Source of the DNA: Arthrobacter terricola
GTDB lineage: Bacteria > Actinomycetota > Actinomycetes > Actinomycetales > Micrococcaceae
DNA: 64,000 nt
Assembly (NCBI RefSeq): GCF_004354015.1
Contig: NZ_SMRU01000004.1
Coordinates: 1 to 64,000 of the forward strand
Direction of reading: 5' to 3'
Below are positions 45,674 through 54,450 of the stretch, one piece after another; positions within the stretch are counted from its first letter, which is position 1, and every line of letters starts with the position of its first letter. Under the pieces are notes generated by a model that was not told where the DNA came from, did no database searches, and saw only the letters and a program-made list of their open reading frames with translations. The position numbers and the translations under genes were made by a program.

Positions 45674-47072
45674 CGCCCGGGATCCCTGCGGTGGCGCGAC
45701 CCTTTGCGGCGGCAGTCTCTTCGGCGAAGGCGGCCAGCAGCAGCTTGCACGCTTCGTCGGTGGTCTCTTCCGTGATGATCAGGGGAGGAAGGAGCCTGAC
45801 GACGCAATCGTCCCGCCCACCGCATTCGAGGATCAGGCCATGCTGCAGGGCCCTCCTTTGCACAGCCCGCGCCATGTGTCCGGCGGGGCGGCCTGTCTCC
45901 GGATCGGCCAGCTCGATTCCCCACATGAGGCCCCAGCCCCGCACTTCGCGCACCCAGGGATTGCTGGCCAACGGCTCGAGAAGGAGGCCGATCTGCGTTC
46001 CACGCCGACGGACGTTTTCCAAGACGTTATCGCGCCGAATAATCTCCACTGCCGCGGCTCCCGCAGCGAAAGCAAGCTGGTTGCCGCGGAACGTGCCGGT
46101 GTGGGCGCCGGGGAGCCACCGGTCAAGCTTCCTGTCGTACATAATCACGGCAACCGGGAGGCCGAACCCGCTCAGGGCTTTCGACGCGATGATGACATCC
46201 GGCTCGATCCCGAACTGCTCAAATGCAAACCAGGTCCCTGTGCGGCCGCCTCCGGTTTGGATCTCATCGACAATCAACGGTATGTCGAGTTCACGGGTTA
46301 CCCGCCGCACTGTCCGCACGAATTCCGGGGTCGCGCGGACCACGCCGCCTTCTCCCTGGATCATCTCCATGATGACGGCCGCCGGGCGCGGAATCCCCCC
46401 GAGCGGGTCCTTGAGCGAATTTTCGAAGAACTGGACGCAGTTGGTCGAACAGGTTTCGGGCCGAAGGCCAACCGGACACCGCGAACAGTAGGAATAAGGA
46501 AAGAAGTGAACGCCTGGCAACCCGTTCGCGACCGGTTCTTTCTGCTCGAGGAGTCCCGACAAAGCCATGCCGGCCGCGCTGCTCCCATGGAATCCGCCCT
46601 GGAAGGAAACTATGTCACCCCGTCCCGTTGCCGTCTTGCATAGTTTGATGGCCGCATCGACTGCGTTTGCACCGGTCGGTCCGCAAAAGTGCATCTTCAT
46701 CCGGTTCGCGAGCCCCGGGGGAAGCATGGACAGTTGGGCCGTCATGAACGCGTCCTTGGCTGGCGTTGGCAGGTCAAGTCCATGGGTTAGCGTGCCCGCT
46801 TGGCCTGCCACAACGTCAGTCAACTCCGGATGGCTGTGGCCCAAGGTCAAAACCCCTGCGCCTGCCAGGAAATCAATGAACACATTGTCATCGACGTCCC
46901 GGACGAACGCACCCGCGCCCTCGGCAATGGCTATGGGCAAGTGCCGCGGGTATGTACGGGCGTTGGATTCATCGCGTTCCTGGCGTGCCAGCAGTTCGGC
47001 GGACCTGGGTCCCGGCAGGGGTCCGGTCACGTGGGCCGCGCTAAACGTAGCCGGCTGCGGGAGAACGTTCAT
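45660..47072 (-). CDS. Diaminobutyrate-2-oxoglutarate aminotransferase-like (class III)
   Basis: The 470 residues form a PLP class III aminotransferase: [16 protein letters not shown] for cofactor binding, [20 protein letters not shown] with the ring-nitrogen Asp269, and the Schiff-base Lys298 in [11 protein letters not shown]. It most resembles 2,4-diaminobutyrate aminotransferases, which convert aspartate semialdehyde and glutamate to L-2,4-diaminobutyrate. A Cys cluster at 196, 199, 208 and 212 suggests a metal or structural site. No ectA or ectC is nearby, so ectoine is unlikely. The order kinase-aminotransferase-synthetase supports supply of a diamino acid. AAGGAC lies nine bases before the ATG. 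Confidence 0.88.
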   Translation of the reverse strand: MNVLPQPATFSAAHVTGPLPGPRSAELLARQERDESNARTYPRHLPIAIAEGAGAFVRDVDDNVFIDFLAGAGVLTLGHSHPELTDVVAGQAGTLTHGLDLPTPAKDAFMTAQLSMLPPGLANRMKMHFCGPTGANAVDAAIKLCKTATGRGDIVSFQGGFHGSSAAGMALSGLLEQKEPVANGLPGVHFFPYSYCSRCPVGLRPETCSTNCVQFFENSLKDPLGGIPRPAAVIMEMIQGEGGVVRATPEFVRTVRRVTRELDIPLIVDEIQTGGGRTGTWFAFEQFGIEPDVIIASKALSGFGLPVAVIMYDRKLDRWLPGAHTGTFRGNQLAFAAGAAAVEIIRRDNVLENVRRRGTQIGLLLEPLASNPWVREVRGWGLMWGIELADPETGRPAGHMARAVQRRALQHGLILECGGRDDCVVRLLPPLIITEETTDEACKLLLAAFAEETAAAKGRATAGIPGDAPR

Positions 47073-47178
47073 GGCGATTTGTCCTTATCTCACGGATCCG
47101 CAGAAGCGGGTCGGATTACGTGGCCCTTCCGGGCTCAGGTGTCCAGCTGCGGGAAGAACCGGGGACGCATTGGCCCCG

Positions 47179-48549
47179 CTAAGGCGCTGGCGTGGCCTCC
47201 ACTTTCCGGTCGTCCAACCCGAAGGACCGAAGCACAGCATTCCGGGCGTCCTCAAGGACCTCCGCCCGGATGGCTACATCTATCCGGATGTCCGAGGCCG
47301 ATATCAGTTCGACGTCGATTCCTGCGGCTGCAAGGGACCTGAAGAGCCGGGATACCACCTTTCCTCCGGCACGCATCCCCAGCCCCACCAACGAAAGCCT
47401 TGCGATGCCGGCGTCGTATTGAAGGTCCTCGAAGCCGATGGGGGCCTGGGCCGCTGACAATGCGGCGCGTAGGCGGTACCCGTCCCGGCGATGGACCAAC
47501 AGCGAGAGGTCGCTCGTGGCTCCGTTCCCGGACGGGACGTTTTGCGCGATCATGTCGACGTTGGCCTCTTCATCGGCTATTACTTCGAAGATTCCGGCGG
47601 ATCTTCCCACTTCATCCGTCACTCCCACCACCGTCAATTTCCCCATCGACGTGTCACCGAGGACCGCCGATACAACAGGCTGCTCAACGGACGCCGCCTT
47701 GTTCCAGTGCGACCCGTGATTGGGTGCCGGGAGGACCAACGTACCCGCCGAGCCGTTGAAGGAAGAGCGTACATGGATGGGGACGTCGAAACGGCGGGCA
47801 TATTCGACGCACCTGGGGTTCAGGATTCTGGAACCGCACGCTGCTAGTTCCAGCATTTCCTCGGTGGAGATGACGTCGATTTTCCGCGCCATTGGAACGA
47901 TCCGCGGGTCCGCGGTGAAGACGCCCTCCACGTCGGTGTAAATCTCGCATATGCCGGCACGCAATGCGGCGGCCAGAGCGATCGCCGTGAGGTCTGAACC
48001 GCCCCTGCCCAGGGTTGTCACCCCTTTGCTCTTACGGCCCTTGCCTTGGAAACCGGCGACGATAGCCACTTCTTCGCGGTTCAGGCAGGCGCGTATGCGA
48101 TGCGGATCCACTGCGACAATGTGCGCCCTGCCGTGGATGCCGTCGGTGATGAGCCCCGCCTTCTTGCCGCTGAATGTCCGGGAGGGAACCCCCAGGTCTG
48201 CCAGCGCAATCGCCAGCAGCGTGACGGAAATCCGTTCACCGGTGGTCAGCAACTCGTCAAGTTCGTCGCCAGGCGGCCGGGAACTGAGGGCTGCGGCGAG
48301 GTGGAGCAATTCGTCGGTGGTATCACCCATGGCCGATACCACCACCACCAACGGATGCCCGACCCTGCGTGTGTCGGAGATCCTCCGGGCAACACGCTTT
48401 ATGGCGGCAACGTCAGCGACCGATGAGCCACCGTATTTCTGGACGATGAGATCCTCGGCTCGAAGATTTGTAGGCGGACGAAGCGGGTCCAAAGTCGGGG
48501 ATGTTGCCGAATCCGGGCGGGCCCGGACCCCGACTGCCTGTTGGTACAT
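47179..48549 (-). CDS. Aspartate kinase, probably dedicated to the adjacent cluster
   Basis: The enzyme phosphorylates aspartate at the head of the aspartate-family pathway. From the ATG at 48549 (AGGAGG four bases upstream) it has 456 residues: the catalytic VQKYGGSSVADV near 35, LLTTGERISVTLLAIAL, VTTLGRGGSDLTAIALA, and two ACT domains at the C-terminus with NVDMIAQNV and VELISASDIRIDV. There is a 34-residue non-conserved N-terminal tail, and the usual partner asd does not follow. Position before a diaminobutyrate aminotransferase suggests it feeds that pathway rather than housekeeping lysine and threonine synthesis. Confidence 0.9.
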   Translation of the reverse strand: MYQQAVGVRARPDSATSPTLDPLRPPTNLRAEDLIVQKYGGSSVADVAAIKRVARRISDTRRVGHPLVVVVSAMGDTTDELLHLAAALSSRPPGDELDELLTTGERISVTLLAIALADLGVPSRTFSGKKAGLITDGIHGRAHIVAVDPHRIRACLNREEVAIVAGFQGKGRKSKGVTTLGRGGSDLTAIALAAALRAGICEIYTDVEGVFTADPRIVPMARKIDVISTEEMLELAACGSRILNPRCVEYARRFDVPIHVRSSFNGSAGTLVLPAPNHGSHWNKAASVEQPVVSAVLGDTSMGKLTVVGVTDEVGRSAGIFEVIADEEANVDMIAQNVPSGNGATSDLSLLVHRRDGYRLRAALSAAQAPIGFEDLQYDAGIARLSLVGLGMRAGGKVVSRLFRSLAAAGIDVELISASDIRIDVAIRAEVLEDARNAVLRSFGLDDRKVEATPAP

Positions 48550-48586
48550 GGTGCCTCCTGAAGACCGCACCCCCTTTTTGAGATTA
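48550..48586 (-). promoter_or_regulatory. Candidate promoter and leader of the polymer cluster
   Basis: On the minus strand TAATCT (48581-48586) is a fair -10, leaving a leader of about 25 bases that carries AGGAGG for the kinase. No matching -35 at normal spacing is seen, so activation by a regulator is possible. The gap of about 165 bases is shared with the divergent kynU promoter. Confidence 0.35.
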
Positions 48587-48682
48587 CAACGTTTTGGCAA
48601 CACCGGCGGTTCACTTAGGCAACTTAAAACTCCGCTTTCGGGCGCGGAAATACAGCACGCCGGGCTCATGCAATTCAAAATC

Positions 48683-48716
48683 TTGACGTTCGTCATGAAA
48701 GTGATATCTTTGAAGT
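48683..48716 (+). promoter_or_regulatory. kynU promoter, leaderless, with palindrome at the -35
   Basis: TTGACG (48683-48688) and TATCTT (48705-48710) are 16 bases apart, and six more bases lead to the ATG, so transcription should begin at the start codon. TGACGTTCGTCA (48684-48695), a 5-bp perfect dyad with a 2-base centre, overlaps the -35 and is a candidate operator. Confidence 0.65.
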
Positions 48717-49961
48717 ATGGAAAACCACACTCCGGGTTCCGGCACTTCCCCGACGTCCGCCGAACTCGACGCCGCAGATCCCCTCGCCGCGCAGCGAGCG
48801 GCTTTCTACTCTCCTGACGAAGGGGAACTGGCGGCGTACCTGGACGGCAATTCGCTTGGCCGCCCCCTCAAGGCCACAGCCTCGAACCTCGCCTCCTTTG
48901 TGCAGGACGCCTGGGGAAGCCGGCTGATCCGCGGCTGGGACGAACAATGGATGGACGAACCCACCGTGGTCGGAGACCGCATCGGCGAGGTCACCCTGGG
49001 GGCGGCAGCGGGCCAAGTCACGGTGGGCGACTCAACCTCCGTGATGCTCTACAAGCTCATCCGCGCCGCAGTCGACGCACAACCAGGCCGCGACGAAATC
49101 GTCGTGGACCGGGACAACTTCCCCACCGACCGCTTCATCATCGAAGGTATCGCCGCCGAAAAAGGCGCGTCCATCGTGTGGGTCTCCGCCAATCCTGCCA
49201 GCGGAGTCCGCACCGGCGACCTGGAGGGACTCGTCGGCGAACGCACCGCCGTCGTCGTGCTCAGCCATGTTGCGTACCGCTCGGGCTTCCTCGCGGACGC
49301 AAGGGCGATCACGGCGATGGTCAAGGACGCGGGCGCGCTCATGCTCTGGGACCTCTGCCACTCCGTGGGCTCAGTGCCCCTGGAGCTGGACGAGTGGGGC
49401 GTGGACCTCGCAGTGGGTTGCACCTACAAATACCTCAACGGCGGCCCGGGCTCGCCGGCCTTTGCCTACGTGAATGCCTCGCAGCAGGGCCGTCTGCGGC
49501 AGCCTATCTGGGGCTGGATGGGGGCGGACAACCCCTTCGGCATGACGGAAAGCTACAAACCGGCCACGGGTATCCGGAGCTTCATCACGGGAACGCCGCC
49601 GGTACTGGCGATGCAACCGCTCAAGGACATGGTGGAATTGATCGCGTCCGTAGGCATGGAGGCAGTGCGGGAGAAATCCATCAGACTCACCGAACACGCG
49701 ATCTCCCTGGCGGATGAGCTGCTGGTCCCGCTGGGCGTCGAAATCGCGAGCCCGCGTGACCCGGCAGAACGCGGCTCCCACATCACGGTTGACCATCCCT
49801 TGTTCGGCCAAGTCACCACGGTTCTTTGGGAACGTGGCGTCATTCCGGACTTCCGTCCGCCGCACGGCCTGCGGATCGGGCTGTCGCCGCTGAGCACGGG
49901 ATACGGTGAACTCGAACTGGGCATGACCGCCATCCGCGATGCCCTCGCCGAACTCTTGTGA
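48717..49961 (+). CDS. kynU: Kynureninase
   Basis: Kynureninase cleaves kynurenine or 3-hydroxykynurenine to anthranilate or hydroxyanthranilate plus alanine, in tryptophan breakdown. The 414 residues are a fold-type I PLP enzyme: YLDGNSLGRP at the N-terminus, DNFPTDRF, WDLCHSVGS with the cofactor Asp, and the Schiff-base Lys in GCTYKYLNGGPGSPAF. The end overlaps the PaaX-family gene by four bases. Other kynurenine-pathway genes (dioxygenase, formamidase) are not in this window. Confidence 0.95.
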   Translation: MENHTPGSGTSPTSAELDAADPLAAQRAAFYSPDEGELAAYLDGNSLGRPLKATASNLASFVQDAWGSRLIRGWDEQWMDEPTVVGDRIGEVTLGAAAGQVTVGDSTSVMLYKLIRAAVDAQPGRDEIVVDRDNFPTDRFIIEGIAAEKGASIVWVSANPASGVRTGDLEGLVGERTAVVVLSHVAYRSGFLADARAITAMVKDAGALMLWDLCHSVGSVPLELDEWGVDLAVGCTYKYLNGGPGSPAFAYVNASQQGRLRQPIWGWMGADNPFGMTESYKPATGIRSFITGTPPVLAMQPLKDMVELIASVGMEAVREKSIRLTEHAISLADELLVPLGVEIASPRDPAERGSHITVDHPLFGQVTTVLWERGVIPDFRPPHGLRIGLSPLSTGYGELELGMTAIRDALAELL

Positions 49962-50797
49962 GTGCCGTCCTCGATGACATGGACTCCCGTCCGGGGAGCA
50001 CCACATCGTTGCTCCGGACGGTAATCGGCCTGTACCTGCGTGACGCCGGCGGATGGATGCCCACGAAGCACCTCGTCGTCCTCATGGAGGCGCTCGGCGT
50101 CGCCCCGGCAATCACGCGGACTGCATTGTCGCGGCTGAAGAAGAAGGGCGTGGTCGTCCCGCAGGTGCGCCAGGGCACGGCCGGCTTCGTGCTCACGGAC
50201 GGCGCCGCCGCCATGCTCGCCCGCGGCGACCGCCGTATCTTCAATCCGCGCTTGATGTCCGCGGGCGACCGCTGGTGCCTTGTCTCGTTTTCCATACCGG
50301 AGAAGGAACGGGAAAAGCGGCACCAGTTGCGCCGCAGGCTGCATTGGGTCGGGTGCGGGATGGTCGCGGCAGGACTGTGGATCAGCCCGGACTTCCTGCG
50401 GGACGAGGTTGAAGAGATCCTCGAAGACCTCGGTTTGCGCGGCATGGCCACCATGTTTACCGCGGACACTCCGCAGGTCGGAGGCAGCCTGCGCGAGGCC
50501 GCGGCCGCTTGGTGGGACCTTGACGCCGTGGCGGAACTGCATCGCGATTTCATCCGCCAATACGGCGGGTTTGCGTCCAACCAGGATGCTTCGGTCGAAG
50601 TCTCCGCCGAAACCTTCGCCACGTTCGTGCGGTGCATCGACCACTGGCGGACCATTCCGTATCTTGATCCCGGTTTGCCGCCGGAGTTCCTCCCGACGGA
50701 CTGGCCCGGCGCGGAAGGGACCAGTGTCTTCCGACGGATCGTTTCCTCATCCTCGCAGCCAAGCAAGGAATTTGTCCGCTCGGTAGCGGGCAACTAG
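49958..50797 (+). CDS. PaaX-family transcriptional repressor
   Basis: The 279 residues have the PaaX plan: a winged helix-turn-helix (TSLLRTVIGLYLRDAGGWM, then VAPAITRTALSRLKKKGVV), a central PaaX domain with RRLHWVGCGMVAAGLWISP, and a C-terminal conserved segment. PaaX proteins usually repress phenylacetate or other aromatic catabolism in response to a CoA ester. Translation is coupled to kynU (GTGA overlap), suggesting that it controls this unit, perhaps through the palindrome at 48684-48695. Confidence 0.9.
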   Translation: MSAVLDDMDSRPGSTTSLLRTVIGLYLRDAGGWMPTKHLVVLMEALGVAPAITRTALSRLKKKGVVVPQVRQGTAGFVLTDGAAAMLARGDRRIFNPRLMSAGDRWCLVSFSIPEKEREKRHQLRRRLHWVGCGMVAAGLWISPDFLRDEVEEILEDLGLRGMATMFTADTPQVGGSLREAAAAWWDLDAVAELHRDFIRQYGGFASNQDASVEVSAETFATFVRCIDHWRTIPYLDPGLPPEFLPTDWPGAEGTSVFRRIVSSSSQPSKEFVRSVAGN

Positions 50798-50872
50798 TAC
50801 GTGATGCCCCGGGAGACCAGGAGTAGTCTGGATTCGTAAGCTTCCCGACGGCGGTTGGTTTGCGAGGTTGCC

Positions 50873-51964
50873 ATGAAACGTGCGTGGATGCGTTGGTTGC
50901 CGGCGGCGCTGGTTCCCGTTGCCTTTACGGCCGCGGCGTTGGCTGGTTCCTACCAGGCGGGTGCAGCGACGAGCCTGCCGCACAAGTCACCGGCGGATGT
51001 CATCGCCATGATGGGCCACGCCAATGTGCAGGCCTTGTCCGGCACGCTCCAGCAGACTTCCGACCTCGGTCTTCCGAGCCTCCCAACCACGGGACCGGCC
51101 GCCACGCAGGGTCCAGCCTCCACGCTCGAGCTATTGACTGGTTCGCACACTGCCCGCGTCTACATGGACGGGCCCTCGAAAGCCCGGTTCCAGGTCATGG
51201 ACCTCCTAGCGGAACGTGACCTGGTCCGCAACGGGAACGACGTCTGGCTATACAACTCGGCTGACAACAGCGCGGCCCACGTGACGCTTCCGGCCCGGCA
51301 GTCCGCGGAAAGGACGCTTCCGTCCGCTCCGGCAACACCGGGAATGACCACTCCCGAGGCCCTTGCGCAGCGCTTCCTCGCCGCCGTCGAACCCAGCACC
51401 GATGTGACTGTGGGCGATGGAACCATGGTGGCCGGGCGCACCGCGTATCCGCTCGTCATCGCCCCGAAGAGCAACGGAACGCTCGTGGAGTCGGTGACGA
51501 TCGCCGTCGACTCCGCGACAGGACTCCCCCTGAGCGTGGACGTCCGGGCACGCGGCCAGGCCGCTTCGGCGTTCTCGCTCGCGTTCACGGAGGTGAACCT
51601 GTCGGCGCCTGACGTCGGGCTGTTCGCGTTCACGCCGCCTCCCGGTGCCGCCGTCGAGCAAAAGTCGCTTCCAGCGGTTCCCGCGCAAAAAGCGATGCCA
51701 ATGGTGCCGGGCGCGTCCGGTAAGGCCCTCCCGGTCCATCCGACGATCACAGGCAGCGGATGGGACGCCGTCATGGCATTCCCGGCGGGAGCGATGCCTA
51801 GCCAGGCCAGGACCGCACCGTTGCTGTCCCAGCTGACGCAAGCCGTTCCGGGCGGTCGCGCACTGACCACCAGTTTGGTGACGGTTCTCATGCTCGACGA
51901 CGGCCGCGTTTTCGCGGGGATGGTGCCACTTGAGCGGCTGCAGGCTGTGGCCGCCGCGAAATGA
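50873..51964 (+). CDS. Secreted LolA-like protein
   Basis: From the ATG at 50873 (GAGG six bases upstream) the protein is 363 residues with a signal peptide (KRAWMRWLPAALVPVAFTAAALAG split by the usual Ala-rich cleavage area) and no lipobox Cys. The rest resembles LolA/LppX-type beta folds that carry lipids: RFQVMDLLAERDLVRNGND and a WLYNSADNSA segment. It starts a three-gene operon with an ABC ATPase and permease, so it may hand a lipophilic substrate to or from that transporter. TAAGCT about 30 bases upstream is a possible -10. Confidence 0.78.
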   Translation: MKRAWMRWLPAALVPVAFTAAALAGSYQAGAATSLPHKSPADVIAMMGHANVQALSGTLQQTSDLGLPSLPTTGPAATQGPASTLELLTGSHTARVYMDGPSKARFQVMDLLAERDLVRNGNDVWLYNSADNSAAHVTLPARQSAERTLPSAPATPGMTTPEALAQRFLAAVEPSTDVTVGDGTMVAGRTAYPLVIAPKSNGTLVESVTIAVDSATGLPLSVDVRARGQAASAFSLAFTEVNLSAPDVGLFAFTPPPGAAVEQKSLPAVPAQKAMPMVPGASGKALPVHPTITGSGWDAVMAFPAGAMPSQARTAPLLSQLTQAVPGGRALTTSLVTVLMLDDGRVFAGMVPLERLQAVAAAK

Positions 51965-52938
51965 CGGAAGCTACCCTGCCGGCTGAACTGGCGATAGAAA
52001 CCCGTAACCTGAGCAAGCGCTTCGGCCACCGAGCCGCAGTCGACGACGTCCACCTCGCCGTGCCGCGTGGCTCCGTCTTTGGCTTCCTCGGACCGAACGG
52101 GTCCGGCAAGACAACCACCATCCGCCTCCTGCTAGGGCTGGCGGGCGCGACGACGGGCAGCATCCGGGTGCTCGGCGGGGACGTGCCCGGCCAGCTCTCC
52201 GCCGTCCTGCCCCGCGTGGGCGCCTTGGTGGAAGGACCAGCGTTCTACCCTTTTCTTTCCGGCGCCGCGAACCTGCGGCGGTTGGACAGCGCTGATCCCC
52301 ACGCCCCGGCGAAATCCAGGGCGGCACGTATCGACGAAGCGCTGGAGAGAGTGGGCCTGACCCACGCCGCGGACAAAAAGGTCCGCGCGTACTCGCTCGG
52401 CATGAAACAGCGGCTGGGGATTGCCCATGCCCTGATGCGGCCGAGGGAACTCCTCGTGCTGGATGAACCCACCAATGGACTCGACCCCCAGGGCACGCGG
52501 GAAGTGCGAAGCCTCGTGCGGTCCCTGGCTGCCGGAGGAACCACCGTTTTCGTGTCCAGCCATCTGCTGGCCGAGGTGGAGCAAATGTGCACCCATGTGG
52601 GGGTGATGAGCACCGGCAGGCTCGTGGCACAAGGCACGCTGCGCGAACTTCGGGCGGACGGGACGGCGACGATCCGGCTGCAGACGCCGGACATCGAAAC
52701 GGCGATCCGCGTCCTGGCCGGGCTGGGCCTGCAGTCCGAACTTTCGACGACAGGCCCCGGCTCCGATGGCCTAAACCTGGTCAGCACCGGACCGTCCAGC
52801 TTGCAACTGGCTCCAGAAACCGTGGTGGCGGCACTCGTGGCCGGGGGCGTGCGGGTCAGGGGTTTCGGCGTCGAAAACGCCTCATTGGAAGAGCGCTTCG
52901 TCTCTTTGACAGGAGAAGGCTTTGATGTTGCCGGCTGA
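51961..52938 (+). CDS. ABC transporter ATP-binding protein (DRI/ABC-2 type)
   Basis: The 325 residues carry Walker A GPNGSGKTT, a signature region AYSLGMKQRLGIAHAL, Walker B LLVLDEPTNGLD and the switch His in VSSHLLAEV. The extended C-terminus of about 100 residues is typical of ATPases paired with ABC-2 membrane proteins. It overlaps the LolA-like gene by four bases (ATGA) and the permease by 14. Substrate unknown; drug, bacteriocin or lipid export is typical of the type. Confidence 0.92.
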   Translation: MTEATLPAELAIETRNLSKRFGHRAAVDDVHLAVPRGSVFGFLGPNGSGKTTTIRLLLGLAGATTGSIRVLGGDVPGQLSAVLPRVGALVEGPAFYPFLSGAANLRRLDSADPHAPAKSRAARIDEALERVGLTHAADKKVRAYSLGMKQRLGIAHALMRPRELLVLDEPTNGLDPQGTREVRSLVRSLAAGGTTVFVSSHLLAEVEQMCTHVGVMSTGRLVAQGTLRELRADGTATIRLQTPDIETAIRVLAGLGLQSELSTTGPGSDGLNLVSTGPSSLQLAPETVVAALVAGGVRVRGFGVENASLEERFVSLTGEGFDVAG

Positions 52939-53803
52939 AGCCAATCCCCCAGTAACGATCCCGCGGCTGACGGCACCGCGACCGACGAGCCCGTGGGCAC
53001 TCCTGGCCTCGGAGCTCGCGGTGTTGTTCGGACGGCTGCGGACGTGGGCCCTGTTGCTGGCACTCGCCGCGATCCCGCTCCTCATTGCCGCGGCGGTCAA
53101 GCTCAGTTCCCATCCGGTAGCCCCGGGCCGCGGCCCGCCCTTCCTGGACCGCATCACCCAGAACGGGCTCTTCGTCGGCGTGACTGCGATGGTGGTTTCC
53201 GTACCCCTTTTCCTGCCGCTGACCATCGGCGTCGTGGCGGGAGACACGATCGCCGGCGAGGCGAACCTCGGCACGCTCAGGTACCTGCTCGCGGCGCCTG
53301 CCGGCCGGGTCCGCTTGCTGCTCGTCAAGTACGCGGCCGCGGCCGCATTTTGCTTGGCAGCGACCCTGACCGTGGCCGCCGCCGGTGCGCTGGCCGGCGT
53401 CGTGCTCTTTCCCATAGGCCCGGCGACGCTGCTGTCCGGGGACACTATCGACGTCGGCGAATCCGTGGTGCGGTTGCTGCTGATCGCCGCGTACGTCACG
53501 GTGTCCCTCTTGGGGCTGTCGGCCGTGGGGCTCGCCATTTCCACGTTCACGGACGTGCCGGTCGGAGCCATGGCGGCCACTATCGTATTGTCTGTGGCGT
53601 CCCAAGTCATGGACAATCTCCCGCAACTGGACTGGCTGCATCCGTGGCTGTTCAGCCATTACTGGCTCAATTTCGCCGATCTGTTGCGCCAGCCGATTTC
53701 CTGGGCCGACTTCGGCAACAATGCCATCCTGCAAGCGGGGTACATCCTGGCAGGTGGCGCCGTGGCTTTCGGCAAGTTCACGGGCAAGGATGTCCTGTCC
53801 TGA
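52925..53803 (+). CDS. ABC-2 type permease
   Basis: The 292 residues contain six hydrophobic segments, beginning with LALAAIPLLIAAAVKL and continuing with VGVTAMVVSVPLFLPLTIGV. The loop GDTIAGEANLGTLRYLL is the usual ABC-2 permease signature. ATG 52925 has GGAGAAGG upstream and lies inside the end of the ATPase gene, so the two are translationally coupled and form one transporter. Confidence 0.88.
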   Translation: MLPAEANPPVTIPRLTAPRPTSPWALLASELAVLFGRLRTWALLLALAAIPLLIAAAVKLSSHPVAPGRGPPFLDRITQNGLFVGVTAMVVSVPLFLPLTIGVVAGDTIAGEANLGTLRYLLAAPAGRVRLLLVKYAAAAAFCLAATLTVAAAGALAGVVLFPIGPATLLSGDTIDVGESVVRLLLIAAYVTVSLLGLSAVGLAISTFTDVPVGAMAATIVLSVASQVMDNLPQLDWLHPWLFSHYWLNFADLLRQPISWADFGNNAILQAGYILAGGAVAFGKFTGKDVLS

Positions 53804-53817
53804 ACAGCAGGCTGCCG

Positions 53818-53829
53818 TAAGCTCGAGGG
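53818..53829 (+). promoter_or_regulatory. Predicted leaderless promoter of the yciO-like gene
   Basis: TAAGCT (53818-53823) plus six bases leads to ATG at 53830. GAGGG just before the ATG is too close to serve as a normal ribosome site. Confidence 0.5.
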
Positions 53830-54450
53830 ATGGCGAGATTCTTTGATGTCCACCCCGAGGACCCCCAACCGCGGGCCATTGCCCAAGTAGTCAACATCGT
53901 GCGGTCCGGCGGGCTGATCGCGTACCCCACCGATTCCTGCTACGCACTCGGCGCACAGTTGGGCAACAAGGAGGCCTTGGACCGCATCCGCTCCATCCGG
54001 CGACTCGACGACAAGCACCACTTCACATTGGTCTGCAAGGATTTCGCCCAGCTGGGGCAATTCGTGATGATCGACAACGACGTCTTCCGGAGCATCAAGG
54101 CCGTCACTCCCGGTAGCTACACCTTCATCCTGCCCGCCACCAAGGAAGTTCCGCGCCGCCTCCTGCATCCGAAGAAGAAGACGGTGGGCGTCCGGATTCC
54201 GGACCACAACGTCGTCCACGCCCTCCTGGCCGAGCTAGGTGAGCCGCTTCTCTCCAGCACATTGCTCCTGCCCGACGAGGAAGAACCGTTGACCCAAGGT
54301 TGGGAAATCAAGGAGCGCCTGGACAACGTGGTGGATGCCGTGATCGATTCGGGCGACACCGGCGCGGAACCCACTACCGTGGTGGACTTTTCCAGCGGCA
54401 CGCCGGAAGTGGTGCGGCGCGGGACCGGCGACCCCTCGCGATTCGAGTGA
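53830..54450 (+). CDS. YrdC/Sua5-domain protein, YciO type
   Basis: The 206 residues have the YrdC fold with GGLIAYPTDSCYALG and the nucleotide-binding KHHFTLVCKD, matching YciO rather than the essential TsaC/Sua5, which carries a KxR motif of KRP type. Threonylcarbamoyl-AMP synthesis has been proposed for the family; the role of YciO is less certain. GTGA overlap couples it to the next hydrolase gene. Confidence 0.87.
   Translation: MARFFDVHPEDPQPRAIAQVVNIVRSGGLIAYPTDSCYALGAQLGNKEALDRIRSIRRLDDKHHFTLVCKDFAQLGQFVMIDNDVFRSIKAVTPGSYTFILPATKEVPRRLLHPKKKTVGVRIPDHNVVHALLAELGEPLLSSTLLLPDEEEPLTQGWEIKERLDNVVDAVIDSGDTGAEPTTVVDFSSGTPEVVRRGTGDPSRFE

Noticed and set aside
45660..48549. Ectoine synthesis as the role of the kinase and aminotransferase
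   Set aside because: No ectA or ectC gene is next to them, and the third gene is a polymer synthetase; the ectoine reading explains less.
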